The notes beneath the pieces are model-generated. The model did no database searches and was not told where the DNA came from. It saw only the letters and a list, made by a program, of their open reading frames with translations. A program made the position numbers and the translations under genes. From G963667675 sp965197565 (GTDB lineage: Bacteria; Chloroflexota; Dehalococcoidia; Lucifugimonadales; UBA3495), in contig CBDANK010000004.1 of the NCBI GenBank assembly GCA_965197565.1, positions 1,662,056 to 1,726,055 of the forward strand: 64,000 nucleotides of DNA, read 5' to 3'. Below are positions 16,433 to 25,925 of the stretch, piece by piece (position 1 is the stretch's first letter; each line of letters begins with the position of its first letter).

Positions 16433-18051
16433 ATGAAGCAGAAGTACCAACCCCTGACCCCGGCGGCCCTATCGCCCGGGTCTCCAGCGACCGCCAGGAC
16501 GTGGACCTGTCGGTGGCGGCCCAGCTACGGGCGCTCCGCGACTACGCCAAGAACAACGGCTATTCCATAGCCCGCGAGTACGTGGACGAGGCCGAGAGCG
16601 GCCGCATCGCCGATAGGCCCCAGTTCCGCAACATGATCGACGAGGGCGGCAAGGCTACGGCACCTTTCCAGGTCATATTGGTCTGGAAATTCTCGAGGTT
16701 CACCCGCAAGCGGGAGCACGCCGTGGCCCTCAAGTCCATGCTCCGGCGCAAGGGAATCCGCGTGGTGTCCATCACCGAGCACGCCGACGACTCCTCCACC
16801 GGCAAGCTGATGGAGGCCATCATCGAGAGCGTGGACAAATTTTACTCAGAAAATCTTGCCCAAGAGGTTGTCCGGGGAATGCGGGAGACGGCGTCAAGGG
16901 GCTACTTCCTGGCATCCAGGGCGCCCTTCGGGTACAACCGCGTCAAGGTCAGCGACGGGGTGAAGGACCGCCCCACTCTGGAGGTGGACCCGGTGGCCGC
17001 GCCCATCGTCAAGGAGATATTTGAGAGTTCGCGGCGGGGAAACGGGCTGAAGGAAATCTGCAAGGTGCTGAACGGGCGGGGCATCACCAACCGGGGGCGG
17101 CGCTGGCAGAAGAACATCGTCCACTACCTGCTGACCAACGAGGCCTACACCGGCACCGCCGTCTGGGGGGTGAAGAGCAAGGACGAGAAGGCCCAGGAGC
17201 CGGTGAGGGTGGAGAATGCCTGGCCCGCCCTGGTTTCAAGGGAGACCTTCGACTTGGTGCAGCAGGGGCTCCACGAGCGGGCGCCCACGGTGCAGCGGCC
17301 CGCGCGGGTGGGCAGTCAGTACCTCCTGAGCGGCCTGCTCCGCTGTGGGGTGTGCGGCAAGCCCTACTCGGCTCAGGGAGCCAAGAGCGGCCAGTTCGCC
17401 TACTACGTCTGCGCCAGCCTGTTCCGCGAGGGCGCCGGTGCCTGCACCGCCCGCTACCTGAACGCTTCTAAGGTGGAGGACCTGGTAATCGAGAAGGTCA
17501 GGGAGCGGATTCTCACCGAGGAGACCATCACCGAGCTGGTGACATTGGTGGCGGAGGAGATAGACAACCTGGCCGGTGAGGTCAACGGCAGGCTGACGGC
17601 CATCAACAGCGAGCTTGCCGACGTGGAGACCCGGTTGGAGAACCTCTACCAGGCCCTGGAGACCAAGCAGTTGCCCATCGAGGTGCTGTCGCCCCGCATC
17701 CTGTCCCTGAAGAGCCGTCAGGACCAGCTTGTGGCGGCGCGGGAGGAGGCCGAGGCTCAGTTGGAGCAGCGGCGGGCGGAGCTGCCCACCAGCCGGGAGA
17801 TCAAGGGGTACGTGGCGGACTTCCGGGAGTTGTTCCAGGAAGGGACTTTCCCGGAGCGGAAAGCCCTCATCCGCAACTTCGTGCAGGGCATCGAGATCGT
17901 TGAGGACGAGGCGGTTCTGACGTACACTATCCCCATGCCGTCGGACGGGGTGACGTCGGAATCGGCCTCGGTTCTTGATTTCGTCCAGTCCGGCCCACCA
18001 TGCTGGATAAAATCAAGAACTTTCCACATCAGGTTCGATGTGGCGGTGTAA
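16433..18051 (+). pseudogene. large serine recombinase, frameshifted near the catalytic serine
   Basis: The conserved N-terminus begins at ATG 16433 (MKQKYQPLTPAA) but the rest (ARVSSDRQDVDLSVAAQL...) is in another frame. The sequence GCCCTATCGCCCGG lacks one base relative to the expected LYARVS, so a one-base deletion near 16470-16473 separates start codon and catalytic serine. The remaining ORF can start only at GTG 16501, after the catalytic Ser. Downstream domains are complete: resolvase fold, recombinase domain (GNGLKEICKVLNGRGITN), zinc ribbon (LRCGVCGKPYSAQG ... C ... C), a coiled coil and a short tail VLDFVQSGPP. It is a pseudogene unless the indel is a sequencing error. Its 3' end overlaps an inverted pair of att-like sequences. 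Confidence 0.8.
17970..18022. repeat. att-like inverted pair at the recombinase 3' end
   Basis: GGTTCTTGATTTCGTCCAGTC (17970 onward) faces GCTGGATAAAATCAAGAAC (18002-18020), an inverted repeat with about 11 bases between the arms. Near-identical single copies lie at 50499-50520, 59949-59970 and 60038-60059, outside any recombinase gene. Overlap with the recombinase 3' end suggests an attachment or crossover site. Confidence 0.5.
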
Positions 18052-18087
18052 TCGTCCGTTCACCCGCCCATGTGGTTAAGTGGCCAA

Positions 18088-18118
18088 GCCCCCGCCGACA
18101 CGGCGGGGGCTTTGGTTT
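18088..18118 (+). terminator. rho-independent terminator
   Basis: Perfect 10-bp GC stem GCCCCCGCCG / CGGCGGGGGC with a three-base loop, followed by TTTGGTTT, 36 bp after the recombinase stop. Confidence 0.8.
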
Positions 18119-18472
18119 GTACTGGCCCAACCAGCACACCCGGCTGAAACTGGGCAGTGGCCCAACTGCCATCTACAGTAGGTGGTACTGCCGCAGGACG
18201 GCCATGCTGGAAGCTCCCAAGACTTATTTTGGCGCGCCGAAGTAAATTCGAAGACGTAGCTCGACCCTTTCTGCAAGCTTCAGCGAGACTTGACCGCAAA
18301 CGCTAAAGGAGTCTAGCTCACTTGTCTTGGATCTCTGATTCCCGATCATCGGTGTAAGCAACCACCCTCTCAAGGGTCCTGTGCGCAGTTGGCTATAGAA
18401 GGTAGAATTTAGTTGCAAAATGAGCTAGCATTAGGAAACAAATTGTTGCCACATTTTCAAGAGGGCATCATA
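18119..18472. other. intergenic leader of the pPIWI-RE operon
   Basis: About 350 bp between the recombinase terminator and the first pPIWI-RE operon gene. It must contain the operon promoter; GGCTATAGAA near 18391 could be a -10-like element, but no convincing -35 was found. AGAGGG at 18458-18463 is the likely Shine-Dalgarno for the ATG at 18473. Confidence 0.4.
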
Positions 18473-19861
18473 ATGACCAACAACGACCGTCACTTACTTG
18501 AAGTGATTGAGCGTCTAACCAAACAAGCCGGTCAGCCTCCTACATTCGCCGAAGTCGCTGTTGGCGCTGGGCTTCGCCCTACGTCCCGGGGCGCCATCTA
18601 CAGGAGGCTATCTCGTATGCGAGGAACTCACGTTGATTGGGAGTCTGGTTCATTCCGCTCCCTTCGCTTGAGGACTAATTCTGAGGGAACTGGGGAATTG
18701 TTGCCAGATGACCATTTAGACGACGACCGCCCCTTGGGCCAAGCTACGGCTTCAGGGGAGTCGGGCGTTTTCGAGTTGGTTCGCCTTCTGGCTACAGGGC
18801 TAGTGCAAGGATGGGGTGGAGATGGGGACAGATTGGCGAGTCGCTGCCCGGAGGCACTACGACGCGGACTTAGCCGGCTGGCCGTGATCAGTCTCCAGCA
18901 AGGGAAAGAGTTTCCGAGGGACATCCCAGAAGCTTTCTTCCTGTTTAGGCAGCAGATGAAGGACTGGCCCTTACCTTTAGTTCCTTCTGCGCTGGACGAG
19001 ACGGACGTGCTCATTATTGATGACATACCGTCGGATGTGTGCTTCGAACTTGCGGTGGATATAGCAGCGGATTCTGGAGAACTCATACTGAGCGAGATTA
19101 CAGAAGAGGGTGTGCTTGAATTCCGAGAACGCTGCAAGCTGATGGGGCGCCCAGACGTTTACAACCGATTTCGCCGTTTCTTAATCGAGCATCCTTTGCT
19201 GTCCGCTAAGGACTTAGCGCTTGAAAGCATCGCTCTTCCTCAGCGCATACGGCAACTCTTCGAAGGGATGTATGAAGATGTCCCGGATTCAGCCGTTGTC
19301 AATGGGCAAATCGAGATATGCGGTTTTTGCGGCTGGTCTCTCTCAGAATCACGTAGTGGCAGACGTTACTGCGCAACCCAATTGTGCTCCACACGTACTA
19401 ACGGATTTGGTCGTATTGTCAAAATGGATGCGTCAAAAACGATTGGAGGAGCTAAGAGGGTTAAGCCAGGGATAGCCCGATATGTCGTCATACCGGGTCT
19501 TTCAGAATTGCGACTGGAAAGGCGTCTGGCCGGATTCGGTTTGCAAGTATCTCTCTGGCCCAACTTCGACACTTTCGACCTTCACTTGGGTTTCCCATCT
19601 GGAGAAAAATGGGCAGTAGATGTCAAAGACTGGGCTAACCCTTACCTGCTTGGCAACGCAGTGCGTGAGTTTAGCAACGACCCTCCATGGAGTCGGGCAT
19701 TTCTGGTGGTTCCAAATTACCGTGCGACGATGCGCAATAGGTACGCGAGAGCTTTTGAAGCAGCTCGGCGCGGGCGCGCAGCCAATGTGGAATTCGCAGT
19801 TGAGAGACAATTCATTAGTGCAGTGAAGCAGTGCCTGAATAATGGAGACCGTCATGCGTAA
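18473..19861 (+). CDS. pPIWI-RE island REase-like protein with zinc finger
   Basis: A 462-aa protein, first gene of a three-gene operon. An N-terminal winged-helix-like part (FAEVAVGAGLRPTSRGAIYRRL) is followed by a helical middle, a treble-clef-like zinc site CGFC...YC...C (residues ~281-304), and a C-terminal restriction-endonuclease-like core in which FDLHLGFPSGEKWAVDVKDW gives the D-(x)n-DxK pattern. This matches the REase partner described for three-gene pPIWI-RE islands. The start is ATG 18473 with AGAGGG upstream; an in-frame TTG at 18413 lacks such support. The 3' end overlaps the helicase gene by 20 bp, showing tight coupling. Its likely job is DNA cleavage at sites unwound or marked by its partners. 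Confidence 0.75.
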   Translation: MTNNDRHLLEVIERLTKQAGQPPTFAEVAVGAGLRPTSRGAIYRRLSRMRGTHVDWESGSFRSLRLRTNSEGTGELLPDDHLDDDRPLGQATASGESGVFELVRLLATGLVQGWGGDGDRLASRCPEALRRGLSRLAVISLQQGKEFPRDIPEAFFLFRQQMKDWPLPLVPSALDETDVLIIDDIPSDVCFELAVDIAADSGELILSEITEEGVLEFRERCKLMGRPDVYNRFRRFLIEHPLLSAKDLALESIALPQRIRQLFEGMYEDVPDSAVVNGQIEICGFCGWSLSESRSGRRYCATQLCSTRTNGFGRIVKMDASKTIGGAKRVKPGIARYVVIPGLSELRLERRLAGFGLQVSLWPNFDTFDLHLGFPSGEKWAVDVKDWANPYLLGNAVREFSNDPPWSRAFLVVPNYRATMRNRYARAFEAARRGRAANVEFAVERQFISAVKQCLNNGDRHA

Positions 19862-22800
19862 CATTGCTAAGTGGAAAGACGCGCTTCGTGAGCAATTGGT
19901 TGACCAAACCAGAATGTCTCGGAGAGATGCGGACCGACTGCTCGACGTGGAGCTCGGATTGTTTCTCATAAAGAAAGTAACGAAGCAGGAATCGGCGGCA
20001 GTTATTCCTGCACTCTTATCCGGCCATGAATTGGCCGTCCTAAGCGAGAAGGGATTAGGACTAGAGGGGCGGAGGATGCTGGCGGTTGGGCGTTACCTGC
20101 TTAGATACTACAGAGGGTCGGAACGCTGGGGGGATTCTCTCAGATGGTATCAAGGTGTTTCTCAGAGATTCCGTCTTTACGATATCAAAGGCGAGGAGAG
20201 CCCGGCAGTCCGCCGCCCGACAAGCATATGTCCCCGGCGTGAGGATGTTTACCTAGAGGCGTTGAGCACGCCTCCTCCACATATAGAACGGGTCGTCAAA
20301 TATGCCGACAGCAACCGAGCATGGCATTTTCTAAATGGGGAAGGGTATATGGATGGATGGGACTCAGTCCACTTCCCTGAAGAGTTAGTTCAACTAGCGT
20401 CGAGCAAGCAACGAAGCGGGCAGGGTTTCAAGTCACGAACCCATCGGGACCGGTTGAGGATACCCTGGGAGGCCCTCATCGAAACCGCCACATGGATGGA
20501 CGAGCGTAGTTCTCCTTCCAGCGAATGGAGAGTTCGGATGGAGAGCATGAAAATAGAGCTTCTTGATGATGGTGACAACGACACCCTGGTTGTGGATGGG
20601 AGTTTCCATCTTGCGGGAATGGTGAGTGCCGGCAAGTCTACTCTGATGGATGTAATCGCTGTCTGGGCCGCAAGAAATGGCTTGCGGACCACCTTGATCG
20701 TTGGGGACGTGATAGATGCAGTTACCCGCGCGACCTTATTCTGTAACCTTGGTTTACGTAGCGTTCCGCTCTTGGGGTCTTCCAACCGCGGTAGGCATTT
20801 CGAACGCATCCTATCGGTCGCCTCAGATGAGCAAGCTGGAGAAGGAAGACTGCCAGAAGATCCGAGGTTACAGTGGGTGAGCCCAATCTGCCTTCTTGAT
20901 GGATTAAGTAGCGGGGGTAAGGTTATATCTCCTGGCGAGGAACCTTGCTACGAACTATACGAGGAGCGTGGGGAGCGAAAACGCCGCGTGCAGTGTCCTT
21001 TGATGAATATTTGTCCCGTTCATCGTGCGTCCAACGACCTGATGGATTCGCACATATGGGTCGCTACAACAGCCAGCCTTCTGTACACGCGATCTCCCGT
21101 TCAAGCAACCCACAAAAATATTCGATTATTGGAGTTGGTCTACAGAGTCAGCGACCTCGTAGTCGTCGACGAGGTTGACCGGGTTCAGGTGCAATTGGAC
21201 AGTGCCTTTGGACCTAATGAATCCCTAATTGGGGAAACCGGCGAAGGCTGGATGGATCAGCTCGAAATAAGCTCCTCAGCCCATCAGGGAAGGTCTCGTA
21301 GTGGGTATCTGGACATGGACACCAACACCTGGGGCCAGGCCCAAAGATTAGCGCAGCAGGCAGCGGACCTCATTATCACACTTGTCAATGAAGACGACAG
21401 CCTTAAGGATTGGCTCACACGACAGACCTACTTTACTGGACACAGCCTATTTCAGCGATTGTTAAGTGACAACAGTCTGCGGAAAGGTGATGACCAAACT
21501 AGGGAGAGCGCGTCACCCGCTGCCCGCCAGTTATCGGACGAGGTTAATGAGTTTCTCGCCGACCCTTTCAGCGAGCAAAGTCCACTGTCCGAAATCGGGA
21601 TGCGGTCAATGTTGGAGTATCCTTCAGACCTTCTCGATGAAATGGCTGCCAACTGGATTCAAACTCAAAACGAGCATCGAGAGCCCCGAGAGGGAGACAA
21701 TGCACCCCTGATACGTAAGCTATTCTTGGCCGCGGCCACTGCGGTTCTTGACCATCGCCTCAAGAAGATAGTGGACCGTTGGGATTCAGCTGAGGAGGCG
21801 TTCGGCCTTTCCTCGGACGGGGATAGGATGTTTCAACGCCCCCCATCTGACTATCGACCGCTAGTTCCTGAAGCAGCGATGGGGAATTTGTTCGGATTCA
21901 GATATACCTCGTCGGACGAAAGATCATCTGGGGGACTCCAGTTCTTCCGGTGCGCGGGCATCGGGAGATGGATACTTTTGCACATGCACGATCTCTTCGA
22001 GGCGCTCGATGGACTAAAGGGACCTCACACTATACTTATGTCCGGAACGAGTTGGGCTCCAGGCTCGATGAGCCATCATCTTCAGTTACCGGTCGATGCC
22101 CTGCTGAAGCCTCCAGAGAATCAGACCGAGGTCATACGCCGGAGTCGGTGCTTCTTCAACCCGATTTCAAACCGGAATGGGGATGTTGTAAACGTCTCAG
22201 GAGCCCGAGTCGATGTGAGGGATGAGAATCTTAAGACCATCGTCCATTCGTTGGCCAGTCCCGGAAGTGTGTTCGGGCTACAGGCTGAATTGGAACAGCT
22301 GCCTGAGGACCGTCAGCGCATCTTGCTCGTGGTTCAGTCCTATAGGCAAGCAGAGAGCGTTGCCAGTGAACTAAACTCCCTTTCCAACTGGGCAGGCAAA
22401 GTTGTTCAGTTGGTAAGAGATGACGATGAAGAGAGACGCCGAAGTATACCCGTCCTTCGCAGAGGGCGCGTTTATTCGTTGGCAGAACGGAGCGAGAGTG
22501 TTCTGGTGGCACCCTTACTCGCCCTCGAGCGAGGACACAACATTCTTATCAACGACGGGCGCGCCGCGGTCGGCAGTGTGTTCTTCTTGGTGCGTCCTAT
22601 GCCTGTGCCATTTGAAATGAGCACAGTTCTCGGCGAGATGAACTGGTGGGCCATGAACAGGTCATCATGCAACCGTAACACCCTAAGCTTAGACACCGGG
22701 GTGTTGGAGGAATGGAGGAAACTTCGAAGAGAAGCTAACATCGAATGGCACACGCGTCTACACAAGAGCGGATTCTATGCCACATTGACGAGCCTAGAAA

Positions 22801-23093
22801 TAACTCACCTGGCGTGGACCCAGTTAATCGCAATCTGGCAGACGGTTGGCAGAACCGTTCGTGGAGGGAGTGAAACTAGGGTGCATTTTTGCGACGCCGC
22901 TTTCGCTCCGGAAACCGCACGAGGGGAGTCCAAGGATTCTCGTCAAACCAGTCTCTTGGTGGCAATGCGTTCTGAACTTGACCGATACTTAAACCCAGAA
23001 TCCGCTGCCAGAGACCCGCGTACCCATTCAGTCGCCAATGCTCTCTACGGACCTTGGGCATCGGCATTGAAGCACATAGAAGGCTTGGACTAA
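19842..23093 (+). CDS. pPIWI-RE island DinG/XPD-type helicase
   Basis: A 1083-aa superfamily 2 helicase-like protein. Walker A is GMVSAGKST (~260-268); four cysteines around 367-392 (CYELY, CPLMNIC) fit the iron-sulfur cluster of DinG/XPD helicases; motif II is LVVVDEVDRV (~438); and the C-terminal helicase lobe ends with QTVGRTVRGG. The DEVD box replaces the usual DEAH, as seen in diverged DinG relatives. It sits between the REase and the pPIWI-RE protein, the order predicted for three-gene pPIWI-RE islands, where it is thought to unwind DNA or R-loops. The start ATG 19842 overlaps the upstream gene; ATG 19854 is an alternative. Confidence 0.8.
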   Translation: METVMRNIAKWKDALREQLVDQTRMSRRDADRLLDVELGLFLIKKVTKQESAAVIPALLSGHELAVLSEKGLGLEGRRMLAVGRYLLRYYRGSERWGDSLRWYQGVSQRFRLYDIKGEESPAVRRPTSICPRREDVYLEALSTPPPHIERVVKYADSNRAWHFLNGEGYMDGWDSVHFPEELVQLASSKQRSGQGFKSRTHRDRLRIPWEALIETATWMDERSSPSSEWRVRMESMKIELLDDGDNDTLVVDGSFHLAGMVSAGKSTLMDVIAVWAARNGLRTTLIVGDVIDAVTRATLFCNLGLRSVPLLGSSNRGRHFERILSVASDEQAGEGRLPEDPRLQWVSPICLLDGLSSGGKVISPGEEPCYELYEERGERKRRVQCPLMNICPVHRASNDLMDSHIWVATTASLLYTRSPVQATHKNIRLLELVYRVSDLVVVDEVDRVQVQLDSAFGPNESLIGETGEGWMDQLEISSSAHQGRSRSGYLDMDTNTWGQAQRLAQQAADLIITLVNEDDSLKDWLTRQTYFTGHSLFQRLLSDNSLRKGDDQTRESASPAARQLSDEVNEFLADPFSEQSPLSEIGMRSMLEYPSDLLDEMAANWIQTQNEHREPREGDNAPLIRKLFLAAATAVLDHRLKKIVDRWDSAEEAFGLSSDGDRMFQRPPSDYRPLVPEAAMGNLFGFRYTSSDERSSGGLQFFRCAGIGRWILLHMHDLFEALDGLKGPHTILMSGTSWAPGSMSHHLQLPVDALLKPPENQTEVIRRSRCFFNPISNRNGDVVNVSGARVDVRDENLKTIVHSLASPGSVFGLQAELEQLPEDRQRILLVVQSYRQAESVASELNSLSNWAGKVVQLVRDDDEERRRSIPVLRRGRVYSLAERSESVLVAPLLALERGHNILINDGRAAVGSVFFLVRPMPVPFEMSTVLGEMNWWAMNRSSCNRNTLSLDTGVLEEWRKLRREANIEWHTRLHKSGFYATLTSLEITHLAWTQLIAIWQTVGRTVRGGSETRVHFCDAAFAPETARGESKDSRQTSLLVAMRSELDRYLNPESAARDPRTHSVANALYGPWASALKHIEGLD

Positions 23094-23112
23094 TCCCGAT
23101 TCAGGAGTAGCA

Positions 23113-25707
23113 ATGGCGTTTTATGACACGATCCAACCCTTGGATTTCCTAGTCGACTCTAAGATTGGAAATGAGATCGAGGTTTTTTCGCTCTCCGTCC
23201 CCCAAAGTTGGATAGGCCGATTTAATGCGCTCCTGCCAAAAGACCGGCGTATGTATCTCCCAGTTGAAACGCTGGCGCAGGCGGTCAGATTCTTGATGCC
23301 TGGAGTCATGTACATCGAAGAATGGTGGAGAGTTCTAACGGGGTCGCCGTGGTTAATCTCGCGTCACCCGATGGACTCGGACTTGCTCGTGTTGATTTTC
23401 AGAGCCTGGCTGGAGAATGGGTTCGAAAAGCTCGTACCTCCGGCGCGGCAGAGTGACTTGCAATACGTAGCAGAGGACCTCGACGCAAATGACTTGGCTT
23501 GGAATCCAGAACTTATCGATTTGACTAGGGTTTTGACCCATCCAAACGGGACGGCGAATCCCAGTGGGACTTACTTCAACGCCGCACCTGGCATCCTTGT
23601 CGAACTGCTATCCCGGCCAGGAGTCGCCATAGAAGTTAACGACAGGGAGATGTATTTCCGAGAGTCATACAACTCAAGACAACCTGAACTTGTTTCGTGG
23701 CCACCTCAGAGCTATGTGAATCGCGATACCTCGTGGTTCTGGTCCTACGTATTGAAACCTGTTGCCCATACTATGCCACACCTCTCCTACCCTGTGCTTC
23801 GGTTCAGTCCGAGAATCAGAAGGTGGGTAAGCAGATCTCTGGCTCGACCAAGGGCAGGAGAGGCCAACAGAGAGTTTTTTGCCCTGCCTCCCAATCAAAA
23901 TACAACGGTTTACGTTGCGGCCGATTCCCCCTGGATAAACGCTGGTTCAGCCCCCAAGCGCATGACCGGAACGCCCATTGGTCTCGAATGGCGCGATTCT
24001 GAACACACAGGCGAGCTTGGACCGTTTCCGACATGGAAATCGCAGATCGCCCTCATCTTGAAGAATATCCCGATGTCCCTCCAGTTGCCGGAGCCAGAGA
24101 AAATTGTTCGCGAACCCACTGAATTCCTGAACGACGCTGCAAACCCGGCCGGAATTGTATTCGGTTCGGCTTTCCGTCCTTCACATCACCGGGTCAAAGT
24201 TGGTATACCTGCCCAGGACCGCCTTGACCTTTACACCGGATTGACACGTGTGCTTGCAACTCAAGGTATAGTCCAAGCACCCAAATGGACGCGAATTAGG
24301 ATGGCGAATGGAAGGCGATCCTACCTAACCGAACCCGCAAAAAATGTTCCGGCCGAAGTGGTGTGTTCGCTGGTACAGAGCAGAATTGGCAACCGAATCC
24401 GCTTCGAGGTCTTTTTTCAATCGCTTGAGACTGGGAAAAAGCTTCGTGCCAGGATCGGGCAGATTTTTGGTCTGGTTCTGGACGACAATGTAGCTGAAGG
24501 CACGACAGAGTATCAGTCGTATGGACTATCGGTTGAGATTCATTTGGAACACGCAGGTGAAATCGCGTCTGTGCTGACGAACAGTGAAGGTGGCAGGATT
24601 AAGAGTCGAGTGGAGAGGCAAGCTGCTGAGCGCAGGCGCTGCGAATATGTTGCCAACGAGGTAGGAGTCGCAGAGAAGCCCACCGCGACCCTGATAGAGC
24701 TAGACAACCTATCTGGCGCATTATACGACCCAAAAGATGCAATCCGGTGGGGGCTAGCGAAAGCAGATCGCGTGTCCCAGTTCATTACGCCGGGCGGCAG
24801 CAAAGATCAACCCTGGGAAGAAGAAGAGAAAGAAAGTAGCGAGCACAAAATTGTCAGCTCCATAGCAGACGTCTTGCGCCAATGGGGACTGCTGCCGGGA
24901 TCCCCTCTGGAAAGCCTACCGAAATCCACAGGAATCCCCAGCAATTTGCAAATGCTCGGCTTTTGGATAGTAACCCTCGATCGCCGGGATGGGGACAGGT
25001 CGGTACTCCCAGCGGTAGTCAAAATCGACGAATATGGGAAGGTCCTTGTAAAGGTCCACGAAGACGCTGATTGGATGTCATACCCAGAAACGCTAACCAT
25101 GTTAGCGCGCGGTCAGATGGACCTCGGCAGACGACGCGAAAGCCTACGCCAGTTCTTGAGATCAGCGTTAGCTGAATGCAGCAGAGCCGGCCCCACTTTG
25201 CTACTCTGCCAGTCCCAGAACGTCCGTCGGATTTGGGAATGGACTAGTGACAAGCATATTCTCAAGGACCAACTTTCGTGGAGTAAGTCGCTTTCTTTGG
25301 GCGACTTCGATGGTTTACGTGTGGTCCGGGTACGAAATGATGGTGGGGTATCTGAGACCCCACCGTGGTTCGCTCAGAAAGAGGATGGAAGTGTGGGAAT
25401 TGCAAGTGGAATCTTTAGAGGAACAGATGACCGCACGGTCTTTAGCCTCCAGGCAAAGCCTCTCTCTATGTATGCACCCGGCGGCGAGTCGAAGACCCTA
25501 CGACCCAATCGGCAGCATTCGATGCCAGCCATAAAGGAATTGTATCTATCGGTGCTGCAACCAGATGACCGAGCAGAGGAATGGGCCGCGCTTGTGCACC
25601 GTCTCAGAAAGATGGCATTCCATCATGATGAAGCATTCGATCTCCCACTGCCCCTACACTTGGCTTCCAGAATTGAAGAGTACATCGGGAGACGGAGGAA
25701 CAACTAA
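23113..25707 (+). CDS. pPIWI-RE protein (prokaryotic PIWI-like)
   Basis: An 864-aa protein matching the pPIWI-RE family layout: an N-terminal X region (FNALLPKDRRMYLPVETLAQAVRFL; FEKLVPP), a MID-like middle, and a C-terminal RNase H/PIWI-like domain with LRVVRVRNDGGVSETPPWF (~731-750), IASGIFRGTDDRTVFSLQAKP, and a final helix HDEAFDLPLPLHLASRIEEYI. Family members were formerly DUF3962/DUF3893. They are predicted to bind nucleic-acid guides or RNA-DNA hybrids and act with a helicase and REase against invaders. It is the last gene of the operon, 20 bp after the helicase stop, with GGAG before the ATG. Guide use is not shown by sequence. Confidence 0.8.
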   Translation: MAFYDTIQPLDFLVDSKIGNEIEVFSLSVPQSWIGRFNALLPKDRRMYLPVETLAQAVRFLMPGVMYIEEWWRVLTGSPWLISRHPMDSDLLVLIFRAWLENGFEKLVPPARQSDLQYVAEDLDANDLAWNPELIDLTRVLTHPNGTANPSGTYFNAAPGILVELLSRPGVAIEVNDREMYFRESYNSRQPELVSWPPQSYVNRDTSWFWSYVLKPVAHTMPHLSYPVLRFSPRIRRWVSRSLARPRAGEANREFFALPPNQNTTVYVAADSPWINAGSAPKRMTGTPIGLEWRDSEHTGELGPFPTWKSQIALILKNIPMSLQLPEPEKIVREPTEFLNDAANPAGIVFGSAFRPSHHRVKVGIPAQDRLDLYTGLTRVLATQGIVQAPKWTRIRMANGRRSYLTEPAKNVPAEVVCSLVQSRIGNRIRFEVFFQSLETGKKLRARIGQIFGLVLDDNVAEGTTEYQSYGLSVEIHLEHAGEIASVLTNSEGGRIKSRVERQAAERRRCEYVANEVGVAEKPTATLIELDNLSGALYDPKDAIRWGLAKADRVSQFITPGGSKDQPWEEEEKESSEHKIVSSIADVLRQWGLLPGSPLESLPKSTGIPSNLQMLGFWIVTLDRRDGDRSVLPAVVKIDEYGKVLVKVHEDADWMSYPETLTMLARGQMDLGRRRESLRQFLRSALAECSRAGPTLLLCQSQNVRRIWEWTSDKHILKDQLSWSKSLSLGDFDGLRVVRVRNDGGVSETPPWFAQKEDGSVGIASGIFRGTDDRTVFSLQAKPLSMYAPGGESKTLRPNRQHSMPAIKELYLSVLQPDDRAEEWAALVHRLRKMAFHHDEAFDLPLPLHLASRIEEYIGRRRNN

Positions 25708-25925
25708 CCGGTCACTTGGGATGTTGTTTCGTGTCAGCTACTCTTGCCGGAGATTTGCTGATTATTCTGCCGGTTTACCTAACTGTTACTGAATCCCCAT
25801 AACATGTTTAGATGTCCTCAGGTCGGTCAACACGCAATAGGACTGCCAAGTAACCTTGTCACAGGCATTCGCAAATGGTCTAGTTGCTGATTGGTGAACG
25901 GTCAAATACCTTTGGAACTGACATA

